Below are positions 1 through 11,442 of a DNA stretch of 64,000 nucleotides, one piece after another. A program made the translations under genes and the position numbers. The DNA is from Ilyonectria destructans (taxonomy: Eukaryota > Ascomycota > Sordariomycetes > Hypocreales > Nectriaceae): positions 868,001-932,000 of the forward strand of contig JAHEWK010000006.1 in the NCBI GenBank assembly GCA_020740775.1, read 5' to 3'. Numbering within the stretch: position 1 is the first letter of the stretch; each line of letters begins with the position of its first letter. The notes under the pieces were generated by a model. That model was not told the DNA's origin and searched no databases. It was given only the letters and a program-made list of their open reading frames with translations.

Positions 1-92
1 GCTCAGAGTAAAACATAGTGACTCAAAATAATGCAAGAGGTTGGTATACCCGATCTCCAGATTTCCAGAATATGTGCTCTGAATACATGCCC

Positions 93-1574
93 TCACCCAA
101 GCCTAAGTCTCCAGTTCTTAAGCAACATTAACTCGAGCCAAGAGATCCCAACACCCATATCTTTAAGTTCCCACAACTCTTGCAGAAGTTGAGTGGCTCG
201 TAAATTAGCGGGTAGTCTGTTGAACGAGGAGAGAGCCTGGAACCTCTCGATGACCGTTGCCCGGAGCAGTCCGTCGTCCTTAGTTAGCTCAGCGCCAGCT
301 GTCATCAGTGGAATCGGCTGTAGTACCATCAGAGGTGAATCTATCGGTATAGAAGAGAGACTTTTGATGGTTTGAGTAGCGTATTCCTTGATCTTCAACT
401 CATTATCAGTCGAAAAGGTATAGGCATGATCCTGCGGGGAAGTTGCGTCCACGTTTTGGCTACATACTCGGTGCAGCATCAAAAGGCCATGGTATCTGAA
501 GGCATTCGCAGTCGTATCCCAGGGAATATCATCTCCAGAATGTGTCCATTCTAATAGTTGCTGCTCAAATGTCTGTTCCAGTGGAGCATCACGGTGGCCA
601 CCCTCGACGACGGCTCTGCAGTGCCTCCCTAACTTTCCCAGTAGATAAAATAACTTGGTGTAAGAACCCGTAATTGGATGCCGAGCGTCTCCCATATTTG
701 TGATATACTCATCTAACTGTGAGGTGCTCGGAGGTTCTTGCTCAGCAGGGTCAACAAGGGTTGAACATGTCAGGCTCCAGTACACGTACGCCCCCACAAC
801 GAAACGCATCAATGGGTCAGTTCGCGCCTCTGGGTCCGCAAGTATCAATTCGAGCATCTGACGGAAAGCAAAGAAATGTTCCTTGCCGTAGTCAATAAAA
901 TCCTCATCGATAAATGACGATGAGAGCCCCAGAAGATAGGTCGTTAAAAGATATGGCATGAGAGGTCTTCCACCGTGCTGCAACTCGGTACGCAGTGTAG
1001 ACATTGCTTTGCTTCTTTCCTCGAGACATTGATTGAGCTTGGAATGTTGAAAAAAGTGTTGATAGGCGGCGCTAATGCTTTGGATGATATGCGCCAGTGA
1101 AGGAGCGTTGGAGAGATGGGTGAGAATAGGAAAGGATAGTGGATTCTGGCCATGGTCCACCACCATGATGCGACTTGTTGTTTCGAACCACTGTTGCAAT
1201 AGCTTCTTGTTCATGAACGATATGTGATGAAAGGGATCCCAAGTGAACGTGGCGGGTGGGTTCATGCCAAGAGTAGATAGCCAAGGGAGTTCCATTTGCC
1301 ACTGGTCAGGTCGAGGAACCGACGAACAGAGTTCGCCCCGCCGTTGACAGCGTAATCAAACGGGAAATGTTTCATCGCATTTGACTCGGCGAGTCTTGCA
1401 TTCTCGACACCCAGATCGACTCTTTCCTGCCGAGCGTCTGATTCGGCGAGCTGGCTCGGGACTGCCATCACCTGAGACACATGTGGTGATAGCGGCGGTG
1501 GTGATATCTGTGGTGGTGATATCTGTGGTGGGGCCGCATTTTACCGGGGCAAATCGGATCCGAGGGGCCGTCAT
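93..1574 (-). pseudogene. Zn2Cys6 transcription factor broken by an in-frame TGA at the 4th zinc-ligand Cys
   Basis: A fungal zinc-cluster regulator read from ATG 1574 (MTAPRIRF) to the stop at 93-95, with one in-frame TGA at 1358-1356. The upstream part ends CRECKTRRVKCDETFPV. The TGA follows, and the same frame continues LRCQRRGELC. This gives C-x2-C-x6-C-x6-[stop]-x2-C-x6-C, so the stop sits exactly where the fourth cysteine belongs. The remaining ~420 codons are open and look like the middle-homology region of fungal regulators. A TTDITTTDITTAAITT low-complexity tract lies before the finger. An earlier in-frame ATG at 1754 exists but adds unconserved-looking residues. A 60-nt GT..AG stretch (1361-1302) could be called as an intron but would delete half of the zinc cluster. 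A product from ATG 1295 would be 400 residues without DNA-binding domain. It is transcribed divergently from the monooxygenase, its likely target. I infer a recent nonsense mutation, or less likely readthrough. Confidence 0.8.
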
Positions 1575-2324
1575 GTTCCCTATATCGCGCAGGAAGCTAT
1601 TCTGGATCAAGAAATACGAGATGGGCTGATGGCCGGCAAGACTGATTCTGCGGTCGAAGAAGAGACGGGGCAAGGTAGAATTGAGGGTGGAATGAGGAGG
1701 CTTGACAGGGGAGGGATTAAACACGGCGGAGATGCGCATTGAACTCGGCAGCACTCGACATTCGGAAATACACTACTGAAGTGCCCCGTTTACTACGTAG
1801 CTTGGCGCCCTACTAAGTCTTATCATCGGCATCTCAGTGTGCTGCAACAACACGCCCGCTTCGTGATAAGTACCCGGCCCGAGTTACCCCGCCCTGCCAA
1901 GAGATCGTAATGCCGACGAATCTGGAAATAGTCGTACACCAAGATTGTCCGTATTTTCTTCACATGCGGTAAGCGCCGTTACCACCTCGCCTATCCAGCG
2001 GGTTTCTGCGCCTCTTCGATGTAGAGATTTGGGGGTTGTTTTGCTCGTATTTCCTTCTGTTACGGTAAGTGGCATATCATGTGCCTCTGCAATGGGTTTT
2101 CATGCCTCTCTAGGTCTGTCCTGGGTTGGGAGCCCTAGAGGCCACTTTGGACGACGGGTTAGAGAAGCTGTAAGCAGCCTCGCTTGTAGATATATTAACT
2201 AGAAGCTCACCCTGGGAAAGGATTCTTGTCTGCCAATATTTAATTATTCTTTGCGTTGCCCCAGGACTACCCTTACGGGAACTTCTCTTGACCCGCCGTC
2301 GCAAGCCTCCATTCGCCAGTCACC
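1575..2324. promoter_or_regulatory. Divergent intergenic region between regulator and monooxygenase
   Basis: About 750 bp separates the two divergent starts and must hold both promoters. I see no coding sequence in it that looks like a known family. No clear CGG inverted pair typical of a zinc-cluster operator was identified by eye. Confidence 0.35.
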
Positions 2325-3929
2325 ATGACTACACAACACTATGACACCCTGATTGTTGGGACCGGTATTGGTGGTATCTATCAGCTACATACTTCTCTTC
2401 AAATGGGTCTTTCCGTCAAGGCAATTGACCTTGCCGGCGGCGTCGGTGGTACATGGTACTTTAACAGATACCCGGGCTGCATGAGCGACACAGAGAGTTA
2501 TCTGTACAGATACTCTTGGGACAAGGATGACCTGCGCGACTACCCATGGCCAAACACCTATATCAAGCAAGATGAAATACTGAAGTATCTCAACCATGTC
2601 GTTGACAAGTATCATCTGCGTCAGCATATGCAGTTCAACACCGAAATGCAATCTGCAGACTGGGATGATGAGGCCAAGGTGTGGAAGGTCGTTTGTGGAA
2701 CAGGAGATGTCTTCATTGCGAGATATCTTGTTACATCCTTGGGCCTCCTGTCCAAGCAGAACATTCCAGACCTCCCTGGAATCGACACGTTCCGCGGAGA
2801 AATCACCCATACCGCTGCTTGGAGCGAAGACATTGACATCACCAACAAGCGCGTTGCGGTTGTCGGCTGTGGATCTACCGGGACGCAGGTGGTAAACGCA
2901 ATTGCCAACAAAGTCAAGTCACTGCACGTTTTCGTTCGCAACCCGCAATACTCCGTTCCCAGTGGCTTTCGACCCGTCTCCGCTGAAGAACGAGAAGACA
3001 TCAACCAGAGGTACGACAAGATCTGGAAAGAAGTACGCAACTCCAACGTTGGCTTCGGTTTTGAAGAGTCTACGGTTCCATGCATGTCAGTCTCGCCCGA
3101 AGAGCGGGAACGGATTTTCGAAGACCTGTGGCAAAGAGGCAACGGGTTTCGGTTCATGTTTGGCGGCTTCTCCGATATTGTCATCAGCAAGGAAGCCAAT
3201 GAGGAAGCCTGCAAATTTGTCCGGAAGAAGATCGCACAAATTGTCAAGGATCCCAAGAAAGCGGCTATCTTGACACCTCACCAGTACTACGCCCGTCGAC
3301 CTCTCTGTGATAGTGGCTTCTACCATCAGTTCAATCGGGACAATGTCCATGCTATTGATGTCAAAAAGGCGCCAATTACTGCTATCACTAGCCAAGGAAT
3401 CCAGACGGAGGATAATGAGCTCCATGAGGTCGATGTCATTATCTTTGCTACTGGCTTCGATGCTATAGACGGCAACTACACCAGGATTCGGATCCGCGGA
3501 CGCAACGGCCTTACCCTCAAGGACTACTGGACTGCTGGGCCGACAGCCTATCTCGGAATATTTGTCCCGAATTTCCCCAATCTTTTCATGATTAATGGCC
3601 CCAATGGCCCTTTCTGCAACATCCCTCCAGCTGTAGAGACCTCAGTTGAGTTTATTAACGACACCATTACGAGAGCTGAAAGAATGAGAAAGACGGCATC
3701 GAAATCGGACTTTGTCGTCGAGGCGTTACCAGAAGCCGAAAGCGAATGGGGAGCGGTTTGTAATGAAGCAGCGGAAGGGAATTTATTCAAGGAGATGCAA
3801 TCTTGGATCTTTGGCGCAAACGTGCCTGGCAAGACTCGGGCAACCCGATTCTACTTTGGCGGTCTGCGTCAGTTTAGGGGGGCTATGGACGAAGTCAGGA
3901 CGAACAATTACCGGGGGTTTACCATGTAA
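2325..3929 (+). CDS. Baeyer-Villiger type flavin monooxygenase
   Basis: A single-exon, 534-residue FAD/NADPH monooxygenase that should insert one oxygen next to a ketone to form an ester or lactone. The N-terminal FAD Rossmann motif is GTGIGG (residues 11-16), followed by the family motif GGTWYFNRYPGCMSD. The Baeyer-Villiger fingerprint FxGxxxHxxxW is FRGEITHTAAW near residue 155, with Ser instead of the usual Pro/Asp after the Trp. The NADPH Rossmann motif GCGSTGTQV follows near residue 184, and the ATGFD motif lies near residue 383. The length is normal for the type I family (cyclohexanone-monooxygenase-like). No signal peptide is seen, so a cytosolic location is likely. It sits between a broken regulator and a cupin gene, suggesting a small oxidation pathway. 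The substrate cannot be told from sequence. Confidence 0.9.
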   Translation: MTTQHYDTLIVGTGIGGIYQLHTSLQMGLSVKAIDLAGGVGGTWYFNRYPGCMSDTESYLYRYSWDKDDLRDYPWPNTYIKQDEILKYLNHVVDKYHLRQHMQFNTEMQSADWDDEAKVWKVVCGTGDVFIARYLVTSLGLLSKQNIPDLPGIDTFRGEITHTAAWSEDIDITNKRVAVVGCGSTGTQVVNAIANKVKSLHVFVRNPQYSVPSGFRPVSAEEREDINQRYDKIWKEVRNSNVGFGFEESTVPCMSVSPEERERIFEDLWQRGNGFRFMFGGFSDIVISKEANEEACKFVRKKIAQIVKDPKKAAILTPHQYYARRPLCDSGFYHQFNRDNVHAIDVKKAPITAITSQGIQTEDNELHEVDVIIFATGFDAIDGNYTRIRIRGRNGLTLKDYWTAGPTAYLGIFVPNFPNLFMINGPNGPFCNIPPAVETSVEFINDTITRAERMRKTASKSDFVVEALPEAESEWGAVCNEAAEGNLFKEMQSWIFGANVPGKTRATRFYFGGLRQFRGAMDEVRTNNYRGFTM

Positions 3930-4599
3930 ATAGCATTGAATTATTAATCGGTATCTATAAGAAAAACTCCACTTCCTATTTCCAGAACATGCAGTAACTC
4001 CCCGGAGTGCTGCTGTTTAGCGAAGATGGGTGACGGTTTAATACAGGACCAGACCTAACCTGTTTATCATTAAATGGTGTGTTTAACCCAACCACTTATG
4101 TACATCAAGCATCCAATAATATGCGGCGAAATGCTATGCCATGTTTAATTACATGATGGAAGGAAATCGAGATCTGAATGCCCGTCGTTTCGGCCGCCCC
4201 ATGGAGTGCTGAATCTATCAAATTTCACAATCTCACTATCACCTCATCTGAGGTAAATTCCACAATTTTTCAACACGGAAGCCACTGCTTCGGTGATTTC
4301 CTCTCTCTCGAAATTTTCCCACCGTATCATCTGTGTATACGCTACCCGGATCTACCTGCTGAGAGCGTCTCATGTTCATAGCTGAGGTGCCACTAAACCC
4401 CGCACACGGTCTCCGTACTGGTGGCGCTCTACGGCTGTCACAGGGGTTCGTATTCAAGCCTAAAAGAGGAACATGGTCGGTTGATTTCGTGACATTTAGC
4501 GCTGCTTCTGCATCCCAACGAAGCAAGTATCGCTGATTCACGAACGCCCGAGTAAATAGTTACATTGTGATTTTTTATATCTATAGTACAGACCACCCC
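3930..4599. other. Intergenic, no gene seen
   Basis: About 670 bp between the monooxygenase stop and the cupin start. Short open frames on both strands lack recognisable domains. It presumably holds the 3' end of the first gene and the promoter of the second. Confidence 0.4.
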
Positions 4600-5512
4600 A
4601 TGAGTTCAAGTCGTCGAGAAACCGCCACTGTTACCTTTGCACAACTTTTGACGCCCCATCAAGACTCGCCCCTCATGATGAATGAAACCAATGTCCCTGC
4701 CCCAGAGGCTTATTACCTGCCCCCAACGAGATATGTTCCCAACAGCCCTTTACCGCTTTTGGTTTACAGGGACGTATTGCCTAAGCCCGTCACGGTTGAG
4801 TCGTCTCAAAGATTCATCGAACAGCATGGCTGGGATCGAAAGGTAAGCAATCCCGGATTTAACTACCGATGAGGTCGCCAAGTGGGACATGATCGGTATT
4901 GTATGATAGGTTAAGTTGACGCTGGAACTCAGGGCCATGTGTGGGAAGCATTTTACAAGCGCCATTTCCACCCCAACTCGCACGAATGTTATGGTGCGTA
5001 CTCATGCTACGTTTGCAAAGACTCTTGGACGTATTGCTTATAATACTGATGGGGTGCGCTTTAATATTATAGGTGTAGTCAGTGGCTCATCGGTAGTTCT
5101 GATGGGGGCTGGAACATCCGACGATACTGAGGGGCGCGATCCTCACGATTCAACCTCCAAGGTCGTGGGCATTCGCCTTACACTTCGACAAGGTGATCTC
5201 ATCATCCACCCCGCTGGAACTTCACACGCCAACCTGTCGACCGAGGGCGAGTACAGATATTTGGCATTTTTTCCCAGAGTAGGTCGAATTGCCCACATTG
5301 TCATTGTCGCTCACTGAATATTGCTTGCTAACCATGGATGGCTCCTGCTATAGGATGCCCCTAGGTGGAGGACTGAAAACGGTACCAAGCTTATGGATGT
5401 GGAGGCAATAACATCTGAGATCAAGGCTGTGCCAATGCCCCAAGATCCAGTGACTGGTGATAACGGACATCTTCAACGTCTTTGGGGTGAAGCTGCAAAA
5501 AAGCCATGTTAG
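4600..5512 (+). CDS. YjlB-like cupin-fold protein, four exons
   Basis: Spliced by eye from exons 4600-4842, 4933-4993, 5073-5278 and 5354-5512 into 222 residues. Each intron has GT..AG ends (GTAAGC, GTGCGT, GTAGGT donors) and the frame is kept throughout. The N-terminus contains the YYLPPTRYVPNSPLPLLVYRD segment typical of this family. Exon 2 gives RHFHPNSHECYG, the metal-binding cupin motif 1 (His-x-His-x3-His-Glu). Exon 3 gives GDLIIHPAGTSHAN, which fits cupin motif 2. The C-terminus is DNGHLQRLWGEAAKKPC. Bacterial and fungal members are small soluble metal-binding cupins without an assigned reaction. Its place next to a Baeyer-Villiger enzyme suggests a role in the same pathway, but that is inference. 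Confidence 0.85.
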
Positions 5513-6471
5513 GCTATCCTATGATAAGCCAATCTCAACGGCGGCGTGGCAAGATCCGTTGCAATGCAGCTAGCATTTACACCCTAGAGGAATGACATTC
5601 TACTTTTTCCTATCTCAGTCATTTCGCGAGATCGTGGGTGTTGTGGGGCAATAACCCCGCATGCTAGTCCTCTTGAGTGAGGTCTCCATGACTTCCTCCC
5701 GATGGATCCTACCTTGCTACGGCAATACAAGCAAGAGATACATGGAGCTTATCGCCTCAATCTCGGCTGTCGGAGGTGTCAGGTATGCAGGAATCTCTTC
5801 TAATTGTGTTTGGTCACCTTCGGCAATCCTTACGGCAGCCAGGATCCCTGATCTGATCCACCTTTGATGCCCTGACCCAGCCTTGACGAGATCACCACTA
5901 CTGGCTCTTGATATTGAACCTTCTAGAGATGGAAAGTCCCTGATGCGTGCTTCTGCTGTGTGAAACCAGCTTTGTGACTTCATCTCTGGGGAAATTGAAA
6001 CAGCAAGTCTACCCGCAAATAACACCGCATCAGGTGCACTCCCTTACCAGGGTGTTCAACAACTTCCAGCTGGCAATTATTTTCCTATGTACTGAGGTAG
6101 ATTTAATTCCTACTTTGAATCTCTCCTTGTACGCTATTCTCCCATTTTAGAAATTCCTGTTGTAGGTCACTGCAGGTTCCAAGGCCACTGTAAAGAGCCC
6201 ATCGTCTCAGTTGCTGCCAACCTCACACCGTTAGCCCATCGTCTGCCAACGCAACATCACATTAGCTTACCGTCCGCTATGTGCCACCCAAAATTGGCAG
6301 CCGCCGGTGAGGCTTGAAAAGGGTCGGTGGATTGGTTGGTCGCATCCGGCCAGTTCGCCAACACAGTTCCGTCAAAGGCTGGGAATTGGACTCCAAAACC
6401 AACATGATTGTCTGGTCGCACGTTGATCAGATACAAAGTTGCGAATTAGACGGGGTCCTGGCGCATAGGAT
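5513..6471. other. Intergenic between convergent genes, nothing recognised
   Basis: About 960 bp between the cupin gene and the 3' end of the next regulator. Open frames up to ~100 codons on either strand carry no family signature I recognise. A short CCCATCGTCT phrase recurs loosely around 6195-6245. Confidence 0.35.
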
Positions 6472-8726
6472 TCAGTGCGGCTCACCTTGGGGGTAGTTGC
6501 TAGTACTGCTATACGTTGATGGCGACATCGTCCCGAGAGGAGTGTTTTTTTCCATATCTGAATCTGCACTGGAATCATTCTGGCTCCTAAGAATAACATT
6601 CAGCGCTTTGGCGGCTTTCCGTGCCTCTTTTGAACGGCTACTTGATTTAAGCCATATGTCATGTGACCTTCTGAGAGATGCTCGAATGGTTTCGGCCATC
6701 AACACCTCTGTTTCATCATGGGCCTCATCACGAGTCTGCTGTAGATAGAAGCAGAGAACACTTGTGGCGAGGAGAAAGTCATGGTTGACCAGAGAGGACA
6801 CTCTCCAGCGCTCCTGGTATAGTTGACAAAACGGTTGTGACTCTTCTTCGAGCATGTGCTGGTATTCGAGGAGCTTGAGCGCCGCATTTAGGCATTCCTG
6901 CTTAGAATGGCCTTCATGAGTCTTTGCCGGTGAGCAATGGAGGCGAAGGTATTTTCGATGCAGCACTATCCTTGCCCTGTAGAATATGATTTCCAAGAAC
7001 ACCTTTTGAATGGTCATTTGGGGTGAATCCGTGATACACTGGGTCATTGAACGCCACTTGAGGCCTTCGGGAATAGACATGTGCGCTTCTTGAAGCTTTG
7101 CATCCATTTTCATAACCTCCACGTGGGTGTATGACCTGGTGTCTGCGGCGAAATCCCAGATAAACCCAATGGTTCTCATGATTCGAGCCTTCACCAAACG
7201 GTAAAGCATCGGCGTGATGTCCGTCTCCGGTCGCGATGGCGGCATGTCTATCGTGTCTTTATCAAAATCATTGTCTTGGAGATTCGAAGGCTCTTTCGTA
7301 TCGGTTTGCCATTGCTTGATCAGTCGCGGGTGGCCTACCTGGACGGAAATTCCGAGGTCAAGCTCGACAATTGTTGCCCAAACCCGTTTCCGCATCTCGC
7401 CCGCGAAAGGAGACATTCCCTTGAAATGTTTCGGGTCTCTATGGTACCCCATATGCATCGCGAGCTGGACCGTGGTGCCTAGGAGAATCCAGACACCAAT
7501 CTCGGCATCGTTGCGAAGGAAAAGTTCAAATGCAATGTATAGCATCAGTGTCTCTAGCACGTAAGGGCCACCTTTAGCATAATTCCCTAGAACAAGACAC
7601 TGCACGATCTTTTGTCGAAAACTTTCCATCGTCGCCTCGAGATCGTGCTCAACTGATACATTCGCTGGTGTTTGGACACCGGGGTCCAATCTGAACTTTT
7701 GAAATTGTGTTGCAAGAGCCATGATGGTAAACAGGATGCCGATCCAGATGATGGGAGTGGCGGATGGGTTCTCCCAAAATTCCTCGTACTAAGGACATGT
7801 CAACTTTGAGCGAGCTTCTGGGCAGTCAAGCGAATAATACCTCTTTCAAGAACTGCCCGCTATGCAGCACGGCTGGGGTGCAACTGTGAGTTTTGGCCAA
7901 AGGTCAATTGAACGGTGAACTGACCTGTAGACATTTCAAACGAATTGAAGTATCGCGAGACCAGTCGGTCTACAACCGGCCTCGCAGGGATCGACTGCAG
8001 TATTTCTTCCTTGGTGGCGAGGTTGTTGCATCCGTATAGCAACTGAGGGCCGCTCCAGTCGGGAAATTGAGTGTCGGAAAGACGACGGTGAGCTTGCGCC
8101 TCTTCCTCTTTCTCAAAGTGATCCTTGATGTCTGCGATTCCATCTAGGACAGCGGCCCAGTGGGCGCTGTTTACGTAGCTGCTACCGGATTTAGTCCAAT
8201 GCATGCTGCCACAATCGGAAGCAGGTGAAGCAGCATCGATAAGATCAGCATCTGAAGTAGCTGCAGTCGGGTAACCTGTGGTGAGCATTGGACTGGGCTG
8301 TCCGAGATTGGCTTCAGCTTCTTGCGCAGGGTGGCTCGCCGACGTTTGCTGCATTAGATCAACCACGAGACTTTCCAGCTGCTGGATCCTCTGTTGCATA
8401 GTGGCTGGAGGCCGCTGAACACCTTCAATAGGTTGTGATGCGTAAGTGCAAGACATGCCGAGACCTCGCTTGGTGCAGGTGCCGCAGGGATCCTGTCGGT
8501 CGCATCGCAGCCTGCGGAAAATCAGGACAGGTTCACAAACTAGAGAATAGCCATTGCTCCCGCTCGAAGAGGAGGTCGGTAAATGGAATACTCACTTCCT
8601 TCGCTTGCAGAGATTGCACGATAACTGTCGTTTTTCTCGGCGTCTGCTGGCAGGGAGGCGTGCTCGGCCCTTGGCTGTCTTGCCAGGCCCCCATTCTACG
8701 GGACGCTCTTCGTCCCGATCAGACAT
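6472..8726 (-). CDS. Zn2Cys6 transcription factor, four exons
   Basis: Spliced from exons 8726-8596, 8511-7925, 7872-7841 (a 32-nt microexon) and 7788-6472, giving 688 residues in one frame. ATG 8726 starts [12 protein letters not shown]. The first intron cuts the zinc cluster: exon 1 ends CNLCKRRK and exon 2 begins [12 protein letters not shown], together C-x2-C-x6-C-x5-C-x2-C-x8-C. A basic stretch (RRREKRQLS) precedes the finger. A dimerisation-like segment [18 protein letters not shown] follows it. The large last exon carries the fungal-specific regulatory domain ([38 protein letters not shown]). It is nuclear by family. It is divergent from the MFS gene at 9755, with repeated CGG-containing motifs between them, so that transporter is a probable target. 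Confidence 0.9.
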
Positions 8727-9754
8727 TCTCTCCCGGAAATTGCAGTGCTATAGGACTGGACAAGATATGGATTCAATCGGATGGATATGATTGTGTCGTC
8801 GATGAAGGAGCTCTGGTAGAGTGTAGAGCAGAACCGGAAAAGTGGCCTCACATCACCGGTCACCTTTTTTAGCTCCGATCCTCCGATCCCCCGAATGTGC
8901 TAAGCCTCCCGGGTGGTCACTCCAGGGATGTTCAACGAGATAAAGAAAAATAGCTAGGGTGTACACATGCACCCACCTAAATTAAGTGCTAGCGGATGTG
9001 CCATCCATCGTGGTGCTACCAGATCTACAGCAAGAATCAGCCTACAGTACCGTTCACGCACGCATGTCAGGTAGCCAACAGGGGTGAAGAGATACAGTGT
9101 CTTTAGCGGGACGGAATTCCTACAAAAGAAGCCGTGATACCCGTACATGTTGGCGGAATTCCGCTCTGGCCTGTCAGCCTGCAGCTCATCCCGGCGAGGG
9201 CGAACAATACCCGCCGTGCTCCGATCCTCCGCTCCGATCCTCCGTATGTGTATTGAGTTACACACGCCAGACTCGCCATGCGCATTAACCACAACAGAAG
9301 AAACGGAGATTATCAGAAAATCACAGTATGTCTAAGGAATAATTGCGTAATTTACGAAGTGCAATTATTGATGCAAGTCACAAGGTCCTTTTTTGACTGC
9401 GCTTTGGTAGATTGCGCGCTTCGTCAGACCTACCCTGTAGAAATAAAAGTCTGCACAAGTCTGAGAATGCGGAGGATCGGACAAGAGTCATAGCCGTTAA
9501 GGGGTCATCTAAAGACACTCTCATCTGGTTCCACCCTTTTTAACGACCCTCCATTTGTTTTAAGAGCCAAGTCTGCTGTTCTGCAGAGATATTAGATTAT
9601 TCCAGACACAAAACGTGAACCAACCCCCCCCTCCCTCATCTTCATCCAGCATCGGATTTTACCATCTTGCTACATCTTTATTGTTTACAATCCATTTTAA
9701 AGAGAAATTTCCATATCGAACCCACTACCATACGAAAATACCAGCGGCTTCGAA
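8727..9754. promoter_or_regulatory. Shared regulator/MFS promoter with four CTCCGATCCTCCG motifs
   Basis: This 1-kb divergent spacer contains CTCCGATCCTCCG at 8873-8885, twice head to tail at 9219-9231 and 9232-9244, and once on the other strand at 9470-9482 with one mismatch. The opposite-strand reading, CGGAGGATCGGAG, holds two CGG triplets in direct orientation 5 bp apart. CGG triplets are the classical half-site of Zn2Cys6 proteins. A pyrimidine-rich tract near 9620-9645 precedes the MFS start. I infer binding by the adjacent regulator. Confidence 0.6.
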
Positions 9755-11442
9755 ATGTCCACACAACAGCTTTCCTATCGCCAGTTAGAGTCAGACGTTG
9801 GAAGTAGGGGTGCGGAGGCAGAAGAAAGCGACAAGCACCTCTCACTTGCGGGAACTATCATCAATGAGCCAAACTCGGACCCAAATGTCGTCGATTGGGA
9901 TGGTCCCAATGACCCTGAAAACCCACTCAACTGGTCATCCTCCAAGAAGAACATGCACGTGATTATTGTGAGCCTCTTCTCGCTTGCTGCGTTAGTATTC
10001 CGCCATCTCATATCCCATGAATATGGCAATAAAAGCCATGACTAACTCTCGATCTAGAAACTTGGCTGCAACTATGTTCGCCCCTGGAGCAGAGCAGTTG
10101 GTTAGCGAATTCCGAGTCACTGATTCCACCGTCGCGGCTATGACGGTTAGTCTCTACGTGCTTGGCTTCGCTCTAGGTCCACTGATTTTGGCACCTCTTT
10201 CCGAGCTGTATGGCCGCCTCATCGTCTACCACTTCTGCAACATCGTCTATTTCGCATTCACTGCCGCTTGTGCCTTTAGCACCAACGTTACAATGTTTCT
10301 CGTCTTTCGCATCATCTGTGGCTGCGCTGCCTCGGGCCCGATGAGTATTGGAGGGGGAACAGTGGCCGACATTACCCCTCCAGCGGAGCGAGGCAAGGCA
10401 ATGGCATTGTTTGCCATGGGACCGCTCTTGGGACCTGTACGTAACTGTCTCACTGAGAATAGGAAATGATGCTAACGTACAATACAGGTCATTGGACCCA
10501 TTATGGGTGGCTTTGTGTCTGAAAACGTTGGCTGGCGTTGGACGTTTCGAATCATCTTGATCCTGGTAAGACAGGCTTTCCGAAGTATCACAGTATTATT
10601 CTAACAGATCATGCAATTAGTCTGGAGTTATTGGCACCGCTACGGCAATTTTCACACGAGAGACTAACGCCGCAGTTTTATTGCAACAGAAGACGGAGCG
10701 AATGCGCAAGCAAACAGGAAACGACAAACTGGTACCCAAAGTAACCCGGGAGGGGACACCTCGCCAGATGCTCCTCAGGGCCATCGTTCGCCCACTAAAA
10801 ATGCTCATCTTCTCGCCCATAGTTCTCCTGGTTTCGCTATACACCGGAATTCTCTTCGGCCTCGTCTTCTTGCTATTCACCACTTTCCCCGCTCTGTTTG
10901 AAGGAATCTATGGCTTCGACGCAGGTATTGCTGGGTTGGCCTACCTCGGTCTTGGTCTTGGTATGATAGTTGGCTTGGTACTATTTTCCGTTCTTAGCGA
11001 CAAGCTATTGGGACAGAAAAAGGATGGTCCCGTTGCCCAACCGGAGAAGCGTCTTATTCTCATGAAGTGGTTCGGCCCTATCACCCCTCTCGGATGTTTC
11101 CTATACGGCTGGAGTGCGTACTACCATACACACTGGATTGTACCAATTTTGGGAACCTTCATTGTCGGCCTCGGTTCCCTGTTTGTCGTTATACCTGGAC
11201 AGATATATCTTGTCGATGCCTTCGGAGCGGAGGCCGCTGCTTCGGCCCTTGCAGCGAACTTGCTAATTCGCTCTCCCTTTGGAGCGTTTCTTAGTCTGGC
11301 GGCTTCACCGTTGTATGACAAACTGGGACTGGGCTGGGGAAATAGTGTGTTGGGATTCATCTGCCTGGCTTTTACGCCCGTGCCATGGCTGTTTTATCGC
11401 TATGGCGAGACATTAAGAGCTCGCTTCCCAGTAGCGCTGTAA
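9755..11442 (+). CDS. MFS drug:H+ antiporter (DHA1-type), four exons
   Basis: Exons 9755-9990, 10058-10436, 10488-10565 and 10621-11442 join in frame to 504 residues. The acidic N-terminal tail ends DWDGPNDPENPLNWSSSKK, the pre-TM1 signature of fungal 12-TM drug:proton antiporters (polyamine/fluconazole-resistance subgroup). The loop motif is PLSELYGR, the TM4 region is RIICGCAASGPMSIGGGT, and the GPLLGPVIGPIMGG motif C of antiporters spans the second intron. The C-terminal half has six hydrophobic spans and ends TLRARFPVAL. It is a plasma-membrane exporter by family. It is divergent from a zinc-cluster regulator and downstream of the monooxygenase and cupin, so it may export a product or toxicant handled by the cluster. 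Confidence 0.9.

Noticed and set aside
1356..1358. Selenocysteine reading of the TGA in the first regulator
   Set aside because: Most fungi lack the selenocysteine machinery and no selenocysteine-insertion-type element was sought or seen. Nonsense mutation or plain readthrough is simpler.
2621..3256. 211-codon minus-strand frame inside the monooxygenase
   Set aside because: It is antisense to conserved coding sequence and lacks recognisable motifs.
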